The notes beneath the pieces were generated by a model. It ran no database searches, was not told the DNA's origin, and saw only the letters and a program-made list of their open reading frames with translations. From positions 124,001-188,000 of the forward strand of contig JAZKBU010000002.1 of NCBI GenBank assembly GCA_040388375.1: DNA of 64,000 nt. The letters are read 5' to 3'. Numbering within the stretch: the stretch's first letter is position 1; every line of letters starts with the position of its first letter. Source of the stretch: Bacteroidota bacterium. GTDB taxonomy: Bacteria; Bacteroidota; Bacteroidia; UKL13-3. This document shows, piece after piece, positions 37,513 through 45,718 of the stretch. A program made the translations under genes and the position numbers.

Positions 37513-38736
37513 ATGGCAATAGAACATCCGTTACGCGTAAGTGGTTATAGAAATTTTATATTAACCAGATTTTGTTTAACCGTAGCGCTGCAAATACTTG
37601 CGGTAATAATTGGCTGGCATATTTACAAACTAACTAAAGATGTTTATGCACTTGGATTAATAGGCTTAGCCGAAGCCATACCTGCTATAAGTGTTGCCCT
37701 ATTTGCCGGGCATTTTGCTGACAAGCATAACCGCAAAAAAATAATGCAGGTAAGCTTATTTACGATGCTTATAAGTGCTTTGGCATTATTATACATTACA
37801 CAGGAAAAATTTGAATCAACTCACCAAATAAACAGCATTTATTTACTCATTATGCTTACCGGTTTAGCCCGTGGATTTTATGCACCCGCTGCACAGGCTA
37901 TACTTACACAATTGGTTAACAAAGAGCAACTGGTTAAAGGCAGTACCATTTATAGTACTACCTGGCAAATGGCTTCTATTTTAGGACCTGCAAGCGCGGG
38001 TTTTTTGTACAATTACGGAGGAATAACCAATAGTTTTATGGTAATATGTACTATTATTTTTATTGCTTTTATTTTTTTAAGTTCTATAAAAGTAAAAAAA
38101 CATACGGTTCAATTAAACCATACTTCTATCTGGCTTAATTTAGCTGATGGCATAAAATATGTATTTAACCACAAAATTATTTTAGGTGCTTTATCGCTCG
38201 ATTTATTTTCCGTTTTATTTGGTGGTGCAGTAGCTTTATTACCTGCCTTTGCCGATGAAATTTTAAATGTAGGCCCACAAGGTTTAGGTTATTTGCGTGC
38301 AGCCCCATCGTTGGGTGCCAGTATAACCATGATTGTATTTTCGTTCTACAACAACTTTAAAAACCCTGGGCAAACACTGATAGCTGTAGTAGCTTGCTTT
38401 GGCATTTGTATGATAGGATTTGGCTTAAGTACCAACTTTTATTTAAGTATTGTATTGTTATTATTCAGTGGTGCTTTTGATAGCATTAGCGTAATTATCA
38501 GGGGTGCTATTATGCAAATTTATGTACCTGATAATATGCGTGGTCGTGTATCGTCTATCAATACCATTTTTATTGGAAGCTCTAATGAAATTGGTGCTTT
38601 TGAAAGTGGGTTTGCGGCCAAATACTTAGGTTTAGCTCCTTCGGTTATTTTTGGCGGTTGTGTTACTTTATTGGTGGTAAGTGTTACGCAATGGAAAGCT
38701 AAATCGTTGAAGAAAATGGAATTTAGCAACGGCTAA
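37513..38736 (+). CDS. MFS transporter (EntS-like)
   Basis: 407 residues with about 12 hydrophobic segments. It has the MFS signature between helices 2 and 3, GHFADKHNRKK near residue 70, and the second-half variant YVPDNMRGRVSSINT near residue 337. The pattern resembles the EntS/MFS_3 group (siderophore or drug exporters); the substrate is unknown. The start ATG at 37513 immediately follows the permease stop codon. The 3' end overlaps the convergent small gene by 4 bp. Confidence 0.93.
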   Translation: MAIEHPLRVSGYRNFILTRFCLTVALQILAVIIGWHIYKLTKDVYALGLIGLAEAIPAISVALFAGHFADKHNRKKIMQVSLFTMLISALALLYITQEKFESTHQINSIYLLIMLTGLARGFYAPAAQAILTQLVNKEQLVKGSTIYSTTWQMASILGPASAGFLYNYGGITNSFMVICTIIFIAFIFLSSIKVKKHTVQLNHTSIWLNLADGIKYVFNHKIILGALSLDLFSVLFGGAVALLPAFADEILNVGPQGLGYLRAAPSLGASITMIVFSFYNNFKNPGQTLIAVVACFGICMIGFGLSTNFYLSIVLLLFSGAFDSISVIIRGAIMQIYVPDNMRGRVSSINTIFIGSSNEIGAFESGFAAKYLGLAPSVIFGGCVTLLVVSVTQWKAKSLKKMEFSNG

Positions 38737-39230
38737 TCAACTGTAAGGTAATAAGAGGTGCCTTCTTTATCTTTACAATTCACAAAAAAATCGTTGGGTA
38801 AGCCATTCTTTAAATCAACAATGGTAATCAATTTGGTATCGCATTCTTTTTTGTTTTTATTGTTAAAAACAAGTGCTGAATCGCTTAATTGTGTAGGTAA
38901 ATCAATAGGTAAATTGAATTGGTAGTTTCCTACATATTGGTTCTTTTCGTTGTAAACCAAAACCTTGGTTGTTGACCTATGTGATATACCCCAATACCAA
39001 ACCCAATTTACAATTTTATATATTTTTCCATCTGTGGTTTTCACATCACCCAAGTATTTCATGTGCGTTTCATTACCGCCTGAGGTATTCCATTTACCAA
39101 TAACTATTAAAGTATCTTTTACGTTTTTATCCAATAGCTTTTCGCTAATTTCTTCATGGTTTGTCTGCGATTTAACATTGTTAGCAAGCACAAAAAAAAC
39201 ACTTAGCAAAAGTCCTAAATAAAATTTCAT
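38733..39230 (-). CDS. Small exported protein of unknown function
   Basis: A 165-residue protein with a signal peptide (FYLGLLLSVFFVLANNVKSQ) and a mature part dominated by short beta-strands (YKIVNWVWYWGI, KVLVYNEKNQYVGNYQF). Family not recognised. Its last 4 bp overlap the end of the MFS gene on the other strand. Two cysteines late in the protein (KKECDTK and VNCKDK) could form a disulfide in the periplasm. Confidence 0.85.
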   Translation of the reverse strand: MKFYLGLLLSVFFVLANNVKSQTNHEEISEKLLDKNVKDTLIVIGKWNTSGGNETHMKYLGDVKTTDGKIYKIVNWVWYWGISHRSTTKVLVYNEKNQYVGNYQFNLPIDLPTQLSDSALVFNNKNKKECDTKLITIVDLKNGLPNDFFVNCKDKEGTSYYLTVD

Positions 39231-39443
39231 GTTAATTTAAATTACAACTTCAATAGCTTTTAAACTTATTGCTAATATAATCATTATACCTATATGTTTA
39301 AGCAAATTTTATAATCCAATAAAAGCTCCTGAAATAACAAAATTAAATCTATCACCCGTTCTTTTTGTATCATTTTTTTTAATGAGGCCTGTCATATTTT
39401 ATTGGGGAAATAGCGCTAAACTTGCATTCGTAATTTTATTATA

Positions 39444-40214
39444 ATGATACTATTTGATTTTATTGAAGCCAACAAAGAAAAATACCGCGAACAGTTTTTA
39501 ACGGCCAAGCCTTTTCCTCATATAGCTGTAGATGGCATTTGTGATGAGGCTAAGTTAAATACTTTGTATAATAACATACCTGATATTGAAGTAGCGAGCG
39601 CTGATTATGTTTTTGCCAAAAACAAATTTGAGAAGTCAAAATTTAAAGACTTGGGTGGCCTTTTTGAAGAACTGTATAATGATTTAATCAGTGAAAGGTT
39701 TAAAAACTGGGTTGCTTACATTACCAATGAAGATATTTTTATTGATACTACTTTTTATGGCGGAGGCATACACCAGGGTAAACAAGGAAGCTTTTTAGAT
39801 ATGCATGCTGATTTCAACTACCACCCTTTGGTTGAAAACTGGTATCGAAATTTAAACTTATTGCTATATATTAATAAAGACTGGCAAGAAGGCCATGGCG
39901 GGCACTTGCAGTTAGAGGACGGCAGAACGGGCGAAAAAACAGCGGTAGCAATTCCTTTTAACCGATTAGCTATTATGCATTGTCGTGCTTATACATTGCA
40001 TGGTTATAACCCTATTAGTTTTCCTGAAGGTAAATATAGAACATCTATAGCCGCTTATGCTTATACTGTTCATGAAAATCACTTAGAAGCATCGCGAACA
40101 ACTGTATGGCATGTAAAAAAAGATAATCCTATTAAATATGCTTTATCAAAAATATGGGTACCTGCTGTTAAACTTAAAAGTTTGTTTTCAAAAAGTAATA
40201 CGGCTAAACACTAA
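39444..40214 (+). CDS. 2-oxoglutarate/Fe(II)-dependent oxygenase
   Basis: 256 residues with a prolyl-4-hydroxylase-like fold. The iron ligands are visible as H-x-D in FLDMHADFN (~120-122) and the distal His in YTLHGYNP (~186); the 2-oxoglutarate-binding Arg is probably in KYRTSIAAYAY (~197). LLLYINKDWQEGHGGHLQL is the usual strand before the core. Such enzymes hydroxylate proteins or small molecules, or act in sugar and polysaccharide modification pathways. No neighbour indicates the substrate. It ends 28 bp before a terminator. Confidence 0.92.
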   Translation: MILFDFIEANKEKYREQFLTAKPFPHIAVDGICDEAKLNTLYNNIPDIEVASADYVFAKNKFEKSKFKDLGGLFEELYNDLISERFKNWVAYITNEDIFIDTTFYGGGIHQGKQGSFLDMHADFNYHPLVENWYRNLNLLLYINKDWQEGHGGHLQLEDGRTGEKTAVAIPFNRLAIMHCRAYTLHGYNPISFPEGKYRTSIAAYAYTVHENHLEASRTTVWHVKKDNPIKYALSKIWVPAVKLKSLFSKSNTAKH

Positions 40215-40242
40215 CCCACACTAACGACATATATTTTATTTA

Positions 40243-40277
40243 AAAACGCCAAAACTAAGTATTAGTTTTGGCGTTTT
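40243..40277 (+). terminator. Terminator after the oxygenase, touching the next gene's start region
   Basis: A perfect 16-bp stem (40243-40258 with 40262-40277), GTA loop, T run at the end. The next start codon is only 6 bp beyond the stem. Confidence 0.85.
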
Positions 40278-40283
40278 ATATTT

Positions 40284-40619
40284 ATGAACTGGAATCAATT
40301 AACGCAAGTAGCGGAACTAAATACAATTAACGAAGAATCGAATTCGCAAAAAATATTAGTGTTTAAACACAGTACACGCTGTAATATCAGTTCGAGTGCT
40401 TTAAACAGGTTGGAACGCAATTGGAACGATACAACTGACAGTGAAAAATTAAAACCTTATTACTTAGATTTAATTGCTCACCGCGATATATCGGCTGAAA
40501 TTGCCAGTAAATGGAATATTGAACATGAATCGCCACAGGTATTGGTTATTGAAAATGGTAAATGTATTTACAACAACTCTCATTTGGGTATTGACTACGA
40601 AGAGCTAATGGCTCTTTAA
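40284..40619 (+). CDS. ytxJ: Bacilliredoxin YtxJ-like protein (DUF2847)
   Basis: 111 residues with a thioredoxin fold. The single active cysteine is Cys33 in KHSTRCNISSSALNR, the monothiol pattern of YtxJ/bacilliredoxin proteins, and ESPQVLVIENG supplies the cis-proline strand. YtxJ-type proteins remove bacillithiol from mixed disulfides, so the organism may make bacillithiol, as several Bacteroidota do. It lies directly after a terminator and converges with the antiporter gene 7 bp away. Confidence 0.9.
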   Translation: MNWNQLTQVAELNTINEESNSQKILVFKHSTRCNISSSALNRLERNWNDTTDSEKLKPYYLDLIAHRDISAEIASKWNIEHESPQVLVIENGKCIYNNSHLGIDYEELMAL

Positions 40620-40626
40620 AGCTCGT

Positions 40627-41943
40627 TTAGCAATAAAACAACAACCAAACCAATACTAAAACGGGCAACAAATAAGGAATACTGTATTTAAAAATATAAG
40701 TACCAAAACTTGGCATTTTAACACCCGCCTGATCGGCAATTGATTTGACCATAAAATTGGGCCCATTCCCTATATAAGTCATCGCACCAAAAAAAACCGC
40801 TCCTGTGGATAATGCTGATAGGTAATTGATATGTTCTGTCTTTAAAAAAGCCCTAACGCTCTCCACGCTTTCTATACTAAAGCCAAACTTAGCCAATACA
40901 ACTGCAAATACATTTAAGTAGGTTGGAGCATTATCTAAAACACTTGAAAATACACCACTAAACCAATAGGCCACACTAGCTGATATTTTATTACTGATAG
41001 CAGGGTCTTGAGCCAAATGTTCTAACCATTGCAAAGCTGGAATCATGGTTAAAAAAATACCTATAAATAACCAGGCTACTTCTTTAATGGGTTCAAATGA
41101 AAAATCGTTGCTTAACAAGGCCTTTTTATCTGATAATCTGAAGCAAAAGAATGCGGCACTTAACTGTATAATTTCTCTTATAAACGATATTTTTTTACCT
41201 GCTATATCTATATGAGGCAATATATCAATTAAATTAGGATCAATAAAAATACTGGCAATCCCTATTAAAAGCCATATAAAATTGCGTTTCCCGTTAATCA
41301 ATACTTTGTTGGTGTAATGTATATTTGAATCTACTTCATCCAATTTGGTGTTTTTTCTATCTACCAAAAAGAACACCAATAAAATACCTGCTATGGCTAC
41401 TATCCATTTAGGAAATAAATGAATGATAGTATATTCAAAAGGGACCCCTTTTAAATAACCCATAAACAAAGGAGGGTCGCCAATGGGTGTTAACAAACCC
41501 CCTAAATTGGAAACAATAAAAATAAAAAATACAATATGGTAAGGTTGTAAGCGATAACGATTGATACGCATAAAAGGCCTTATCAATAAAACGGAAGCAC
41601 CTGTTGTGCCTACCAAATTGGTTAAAATAGCTGCTATAAATAAAAATATTATATTGGTAAGTGGTTTACTCTCTACATCTATAAAAACATAAATACCGCC
41701 ACTGGCCACAAATAATATAACCAGCAAGCTGATGAAAGAAATATACTCTGCTATGGTTTCTAACGGATGCAAAAAATTATCCATCACAAAACCATAATAC
41801 AAAAATACAATTAGACCTAAACCCACACTAATTTTAGGATAATGGTGGTGCCATAGTTTTTGAAAAAAAATGGGCCCCGTTGCTATCATTAATAATAAAC
41901 CGATGAAGGGAAATACTAGTATTAAAGGGGGAATAGTATGCAT
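40627..41943 (-). CDS. Na+/H+ antiporter-like permease (NhaD/ArsB superfamily)
   Basis: 438 residues from ATG 41943; an in-frame TTG upstream at 41964 would add seven residues (MHLKLYN) and is less likely. About 11-12 hydrophobic helices. The ion-transporter superfamily blocks are TTGASVLLIRPFMRINRYR (~135) and NLGGLLTPIGDPPLFMGYLK (~155), and near the end a second inverted-repeat half with SSVLDNAPTYLNVFA (~330) and GAMTYIGNGPNFMVKSIAD (~395). This layout fits the sodium:proton antiporter subgroup seen in Bacteroidota. Ion specificity is inferred from the family. Confidence 0.9.
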   Translation of the reverse strand: MHTIPPLILVFPFIGLLLMIATGPIFFQKLWHHHYPKISVGLGLIVFLYYGFVMDNFLHPLETIAEYISFISLLVILFVASGGIYVFIDVESKPLTNIIFLFIAAILTNLVGTTGASVLLIRPFMRINRYRLQPYHIVFFIFIVSNLGGLLTPIGDPPLFMGYLKGVPFEYTIIHLFPKWIVAIAGILLVFFLVDRKNTKLDEVDSNIHYTNKVLINGKRNFIWLLIGIASIFIDPNLIDILPHIDIAGKKISFIREIIQLSAAFFCFRLSDKKALLSNDFSFEPIKEVAWLFIGIFLTMIPALQWLEHLAQDPAISNKISASVAYWFSGVFSSVLDNAPTYLNVFAVVLAKFGFSIESVESVRAFLKTEHINYLSALSTGAVFFGAMTYIGNGPNFMVKSIADQAGVKMPSFGTYIFKYSIPYLLPVLVLVWLLFYC

Positions 41944-42062
41944 ATTGTATAATTTTAGGTGCAATTAACACTTTTAAACTATTTTTTAGTTTATTGCATA
42001 TTAATTTTTAGTCTAGTTAGTTATTAAACAATTATTTAGTTACTAAAACTCAACCCCCAATT

Positions 42063-42449
42063 ATGAAAAAAATATTGTTGTTATCCGCTCTTTTATATGT
42101 AGGTAAAGTAAATGCCAGCATTGGTTTTGCTGCACCTTTCATTTATTTACAAATTATTTCTGAAGAGCAAAAAATAGAAAAATTGATAGCTTACCTTGAA
42201 AAAAGCGATGCGGTTTTTATAAGAAACGGAAAGGAATACCCGGGTAAAGAAGCGGCTGAGCACTTGCGTATGAAACGTAAAAAAGCAGGTAGTAAAGTAA
42301 AAACTGCCAAAGATTTCATTGACTATATAGCCAGTAAATCATCCATGAGTGGAGATGCTTATAAAATGAAATTTAAAAATGGTTCTATATTTAATACTCG
42401 CGATGTATTATACAATGAGCTAAGAAAATTAGAAAAAGAAAAGAGCTAA
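42063..42449 (+). CDS. DUF5329-like exported protein
   Basis: 128 residues with a signal peptide (KKILLLSALLYVGKVNASI). The mature part matches the DUF5329 pattern: EQKIEKLIAYLEKSDAVFIR, NGKEYPGKEAAEHLRMKRKK, VKTAKDFIDYIASKSSMSG. The family is small and periplasmic, and its function is not known. It diverges from the antiporter gene with a 119-bp gap and has its own terminator. Confidence 0.88.
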   Translation: MKKILLLSALLYVGKVNASIGFAAPFIYLQIISEEQKIEKLIAYLEKSDAVFIRNGKEYPGKEAAEHLRMKRKKAGSKVKTAKDFIDYIASKSSMSGDAYKMKFKNGSIFNTRDVLYNELRKLEKEKS

Positions 42450-42453
42450 AAAG

Positions 42454-42488
42454 AAAAGCCGTTAACTTCATTTGTTAACGGCTTTTTT
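42454..42488. terminator. Terminator between the DUF5329 and TlpA-like genes
   Basis: A 13-bp perfect stem (42454-42466 with 42474-42486), 7-nt loop, eight T. The A run on the other arm lets it serve the converging gene as well. Confidence 0.9.
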
Positions 42489-42507
42489 TTGAATACTTGG
42501 ATTGGGA

Positions 42508-44007
42508 TTAATTAGTTAATTTATCTTTCTCCATGTTGTCAATAAACTCTTTTATTTGGTCAGCAGGAATGCGCTTGGCTACAATCTTTTTATTCTTATC
42601 AATAATATAAATTACCGGTGTGCTAAACACATCGTATAACACTCTGAAATTGGTTTCATTTAATGGATCGTACAAATGTAGTTTCCATGGTAATTTTTGC
42701 TCGTTTAAGTATTTTTTCCACTCAGTAGGATCTTCGGTTAAGCTCACTGAAAATACATCAAACTTTAATTTGGCTTTTGGAGCAATTCCGTTGTTTAGCT
42801 CTTTGTATGCTTTCACTATTTTAGGCATTTCTTCTTTACAATGTCCGCAGGTGGCATTCCAGAAAAACACCAATGTATAATCAGCATCCATGTTGTATAA
42901 GCTATGGTATTTACCGCTTGTATCCTGCATGCTCAAGTTTCTGGCTTTTACCCCTAACAGGTTATTGCGTAATTTATCACATTTGTCTTTCATACGCCAA
43001 ATCAATAAACTATCAACCCAATAAGCTTTGCCTTTTGCATAGTAATTATCAATTAAATGTACAAAAACAGCATCCATACCCATAAACTGCGAAGCTTCGT
43101 AATGATTGGTTGTCCAGAACAAACAAAACTTAAAGTTTTCGCTTCCTTTTTCTGCTAACTTTAATACCTGATCAGCAGCTTTTATAATGCTATCAGGAAT
43201 TTGCGGAGTCACTTTTAAAATAAAGGTTTCAAACTTTGGAAAGAAAATAGGTGTACGTGAAATTCTATTGTCGCTAAAATCAAAATTATCGAAGTAATGG
43301 TTTTTATAATACTCGTACTGAAAGTTTGAATCTATAATTTGGCCTTTGCTATCTTTTGGTGCATCGGGTACATCTACTTCTTTCATCATGCTGAATATTT
43401 TACTGATAAGCATATTGGGGTTTTCGGTAGCTATTCTTTTACGTTCCTCATTTAGCTGGGTCATCATTTGTTTGTACTGAGCTAATAATTTATCTTCTTC
43501 TTCTTTATTCTTTTGCTCTTTGGCTTCTTTAATTTTGGGTTCCAACTGGCTGGCTTCTCTTCCCATTTTCGAAGCAAATTTGGTATACGCAAAAAACACT
43601 TCATTTTCCGGTGTATTGGTGGTTTTCATGTTGTCAATTAATGACGAACTATCTGTTTCTAACGTGAACTTTTGTTCGGTTACCACAAAATCAAATAACA
43701 ATGCTTTATCGGCAGTAGCTATTAAATAAACACCGCCTTCTAATACATCGGTTCCTTTAAAAACCATTTTACCTTTGGTGTCAGTAACAGCACTATCACG
43801 CAGGTATTGTTTATCGCCAAAATAGTATCCTAAGTAAAATAATTTATTGGCATAGCCTTTAATAGTTATATTCAGTTCATGCCCCGGCTTATCGTTTTTC
43901 GACTTATTATTTTCAGTATTTGCTTTTTGAGGAGCTTTTTTTTGAGCCACACTTAACAGTGTAACCACACTAAAAAAAACGGATAATGATATTTTTAAAA
44001 TACGCAT
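42508..44007 (-). CDS. TlpA-like thiol:disulfide oxidoreductase with DUF4369/DUF5106-type N-terminus
   Basis: 499 residues from ATG 44007, which gives a proper signal peptide (MRILKISLSVFFSVVTLLSV); an in-frame extension to 44094 would put a leader of 29 unusual residues in front and is rejected. Residues ~40-140 form a beta-domain (INITIKGYANKLFYLGYYFG type, DUF4369). A helical region with KEQKNKEEEDKLLAQYKQMM follows. The C-terminal thioredoxin domain has Cys-Gly-His-Cys in FFWNATCGHCKEEMPK near residue 386 and the cis-proline in FSTPVIYIID. It probably works in the periplasm in disulfide reduction or cytochrome c maturation, as in other Bacteroidota TlpA proteins. Confidence 0.92.
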   Translation of the reverse strand: MRILKISLSVFFSVVTLLSVAQKKAPQKANTENNKSKNDKPGHELNITIKGYANKLFYLGYYFGDKQYLRDSAVTDTKGKMVFKGTDVLEGGVYLIATADKALLFDFVVTEQKFTLETDSSSLIDNMKTTNTPENEVFFAYTKFASKMGREASQLEPKIKEAKEQKNKEEEDKLLAQYKQMMTQLNEERKRIATENPNMLISKIFSMMKEVDVPDAPKDSKGQIIDSNFQYEYYKNHYFDNFDFSDNRISRTPIFFPKFETFILKVTPQIPDSIIKAADQVLKLAEKGSENFKFCLFWTTNHYEASQFMGMDAVFVHLIDNYYAKGKAYWVDSLLIWRMKDKCDKLRNNLLGVKARNLSMQDTSGKYHSLYNMDADYTLVFFWNATCGHCKEEMPKIVKAYKELNNGIAPKAKLKFDVFSVSLTEDPTEWKKYLNEQKLPWKLHLYDPLNETNFRVLYDVFSTPVIYIIDKNKKIVAKRIPADQIKEFIDNMEKDKLTN

Positions 44008-44153
44008 AAATGTTGATTTATTTTGGGGTGAAATTAAGAAAAAACTATACCACAAAACATCAAATTTTAACTTTAATAATTTTTTAAGTAGCACAAACCC
44101 ATAAAAATCACTTTTTCAAGTATCAACAATTACCAAACAATCTATTTTTTGGC

Positions 44154-44183
44154 TTGCTAAAGTGCAAGGGTTTAATACTTTTG
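44154..44183 (+). promoter_or_regulatory. Bacteroidota-type promoter of the 3-hydroxybutyryl-CoA dehydrogenase gene
   Basis: TTG at 44154-44156, a 19-bp spacer and TACTTTTG at 44176-44183, an exact match to TAnnTTTG. A transcript from here starts near 44190, about 26 nt before the ATG at 44216. This excludes the GTG at 44162 as the start codon. Confidence 0.55.
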
Positions 44184-44215
44184 CCGCACTTATTTTAAAC
44201 AATATAAAAAACGAA

Positions 44216-45112
44216 ATGAAAAACATAACTGTAATTGGCTCGGGTACTATGGGCAATGGTATTGCTCACACATTCGCTCAGTATGGCTACCAGGTTAATT
44301 TAATTGATGTAAATGAAACTGCTTTACAAAAAGCATTAGCTACTATTGCTAAAAATTTAGATAGACAAGTAAGCAAAGGCAGCATTACTGAAGCTGATAA
44401 AATAGCTACTTTAGGAAACATTACTACGTTTACCAGCTTAAAAGATGCAGCAGCCAATGCAGACTTAGTGGTAGAAGCAGCCAGTGAAAACATGGCTATT
44501 AAATTAGATATTTTTAAGCAGTTGGATGAAATATGTCCTGCACATACTATTTTGGCTTCTAATACTTCATCTATATCTATAACTAAAATAGCAAGTGTTA
44601 CTAAACGTGCTGATAAGGTTATTGGTATGCACTTTATGAACCCGGTACCTGTTATGAAACTGGTAGAGGTTATTAATGGTTTTAAAACAAGCAAAGAAGT
44701 TACTGATACTATTATTACTTTATCAAAAGCAGTGGGTAAAATACCTGCTTTGGCTAACGACTATGCAGGCTTTATAGCTAACCGTATTTTAATGCCTATG
44801 ATTAACGAAGCTATTTTCTGTTTACAACAAGGTGTTGGTTCGGTTGAATCAATTGATACGGTAATGAAATTAGGTATGGCTCATCCAATGGGTCCATTGC
44901 AATTAGCCGATTTTATTGGTTTAGATGTTTGCTTAGCTATTATGAATGTATTACACGAAGGTTTAGGCGACCACCGTTATGCTCCATCTCCTTTATTGGT
45001 TAACATGGTTACTGCCGGTAACTTAGGTGTTAAATCTGGCGAAGGTTTTTATGTATACACAGCGGGTAGCAAAGACTTAGTAGTAAGTGACCGTTTTGCT
45101 AACTTTGGATAA
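44216..45112 (+). CDS. 3-hydroxybutyryl-CoA (3-hydroxyacyl-CoA) dehydrogenase
   Basis: 298 residues from ATG 44216. The Rossmann NAD loop VIGSGTMGNGIAHTFAQ begins at residue 5, and ANADLVVEAASENMA near residue 78 is typical. The catalytic His is in GMHFMNPVPVMKLVEV (~141), and ANDYAGFIANRILMPMINEA (~180) is the family's dimer-side block with the conserved Asn. It oxidises (S)-3-hydroxyacyl-CoA to 3-ketoacyl-CoA with NAD+, in fatty acid or phenylacetate degradation or in butanoate metabolism. It is a single-domain enzyme without enoyl-CoA hydratase fusion. Its own promoter and terminator suggest a monocistronic unit. Confidence 0.96.
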   Translation: MKNITVIGSGTMGNGIAHTFAQYGYQVNLIDVNETALQKALATIAKNLDRQVSKGSITEADKIATLGNITTFTSLKDAAANADLVVEAASENMAIKLDIFKQLDEICPAHTILASNTSSISITKIASVTKRADKVIGMHFMNPVPVMKLVEVINGFKTSKEVTDTIITLSKAVGKIPALANDYAGFIANRILMPMINEAIFCLQQGVGSVESIDTVMKLGMAHPMGPLQLADFIGLDVCLAIMNVLHEGLGDHRYAPSPLLVNMVTAGNLGVKSGEGFYVYTAGSKDLVVSDRFANFG

Positions 45113-45138
45113 TTATTACTTTTAAATTGATATACCAG

Positions 45139-45170
45139 TCCTTGCAGCCCAAAGCTGCAAGGATTTTTTT
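45139..45170 (+). terminator. Terminator after the dehydrogenase, abutting the next gene's start
   Basis: A 10-bp perfect stem (45139-45148 with 45154-45163), CCAAA loop and seven T. The ATG of the next gene follows 4 bp after the T run. Confidence 0.85.
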
Positions 45171-45173
45171 ATT

Positions 45174-45710
45174 ATGACTAAAAAATTAATTTTTGCTTCC
45201 TTATTGCTGGTACTTGGCAAAGTCGGTTACTCGCAGGCTTATTACCCGGGTGTTAAACTAATTAGTGCTCGTGTAGGTCTGTTATCAACTTTAGCAAGAG
45301 GTGCTGAAAAATCGACTGTATTACCTTATATGGTCAATTTAGAATATGGAGTAAGTGAAGAAGTAAGTGTTGGCTTATTTGGCGGATACACACAAACAAG
45401 CAGCGAAAGGGATGGACTTAAGTATATTTATGACTATACCTTTTTTGGTGCCAATGCAGCTTATCATTTTGAGACTATAGAAAAACTGGATGTTTATGCC
45501 GGTTTAAATTTTGGTTATAACATAGGTAAAGGCCGTGTTGAAGTACCTGTCAGTTATATGGGTGGACCTGTTACTGCTAATAAACAAGGTGGCATTTTAT
45601 TAGGTGGCTTTGCAGGAGCACGATACTACCCTATTGAAAATTTAGGGATTGGTTTAGAAGTTGGCTCCAGTATAGCATATTTGCAAACCGGACTTACTGT
45701 AAAATTCTAA
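45174..45710 (+). CDS. Outer-membrane beta-barrel protein
   Basis: 178 residues with a signal peptide (TKKLIFASLLLVLGKVGYSQ). The mature part alternates polar and hydrophobic residues in eight or so strands (YGVSEEVSVGLFGGYT, LDVYAGLNFGYNIGKG, GILLGGFAGARYY, IGLEVGSSIAYLQTGLTVKF) and ends in an aromatic residue, as barrel proteins do. It resembles the small 8-stranded OmpA/OmpX-type barrels. The specific function is unknown. Its start lies directly behind a terminator, and its end is 8 bp from the end of the convergent PKD gene. Confidence 0.88.
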   Translation: MTKKLIFASLLLVLGKVGYSQAYYPGVKLISARVGLLSTLARGAEKSTVLPYMVNLEYGVSEEVSVGLFGGYTQTSSERDGLKYIYDYTFFGANAAYHFETIEKLDVYAGLNFGYNIGKGRVEVPVSYMGGPVTANKQGGILLGGFAGARYYPIENLGIGLEVGSSIAYLQTGLTVKF

Positions 45711-45718
45711 TTCTGCAA

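Noticed and set aside
44008-44094. 29-residue upstream extension of the TlpA-like protein
   Set aside because: It would place a long non-signal leader in front of an otherwise perfect signal peptide starting at 44007.
44162-44215. GTG start extending the dehydrogenase by 18 residues
   Set aside because: The ATG at 44216 begins the usual Rossmann N-terminus, and the -7 promoter element falls inside the extension.
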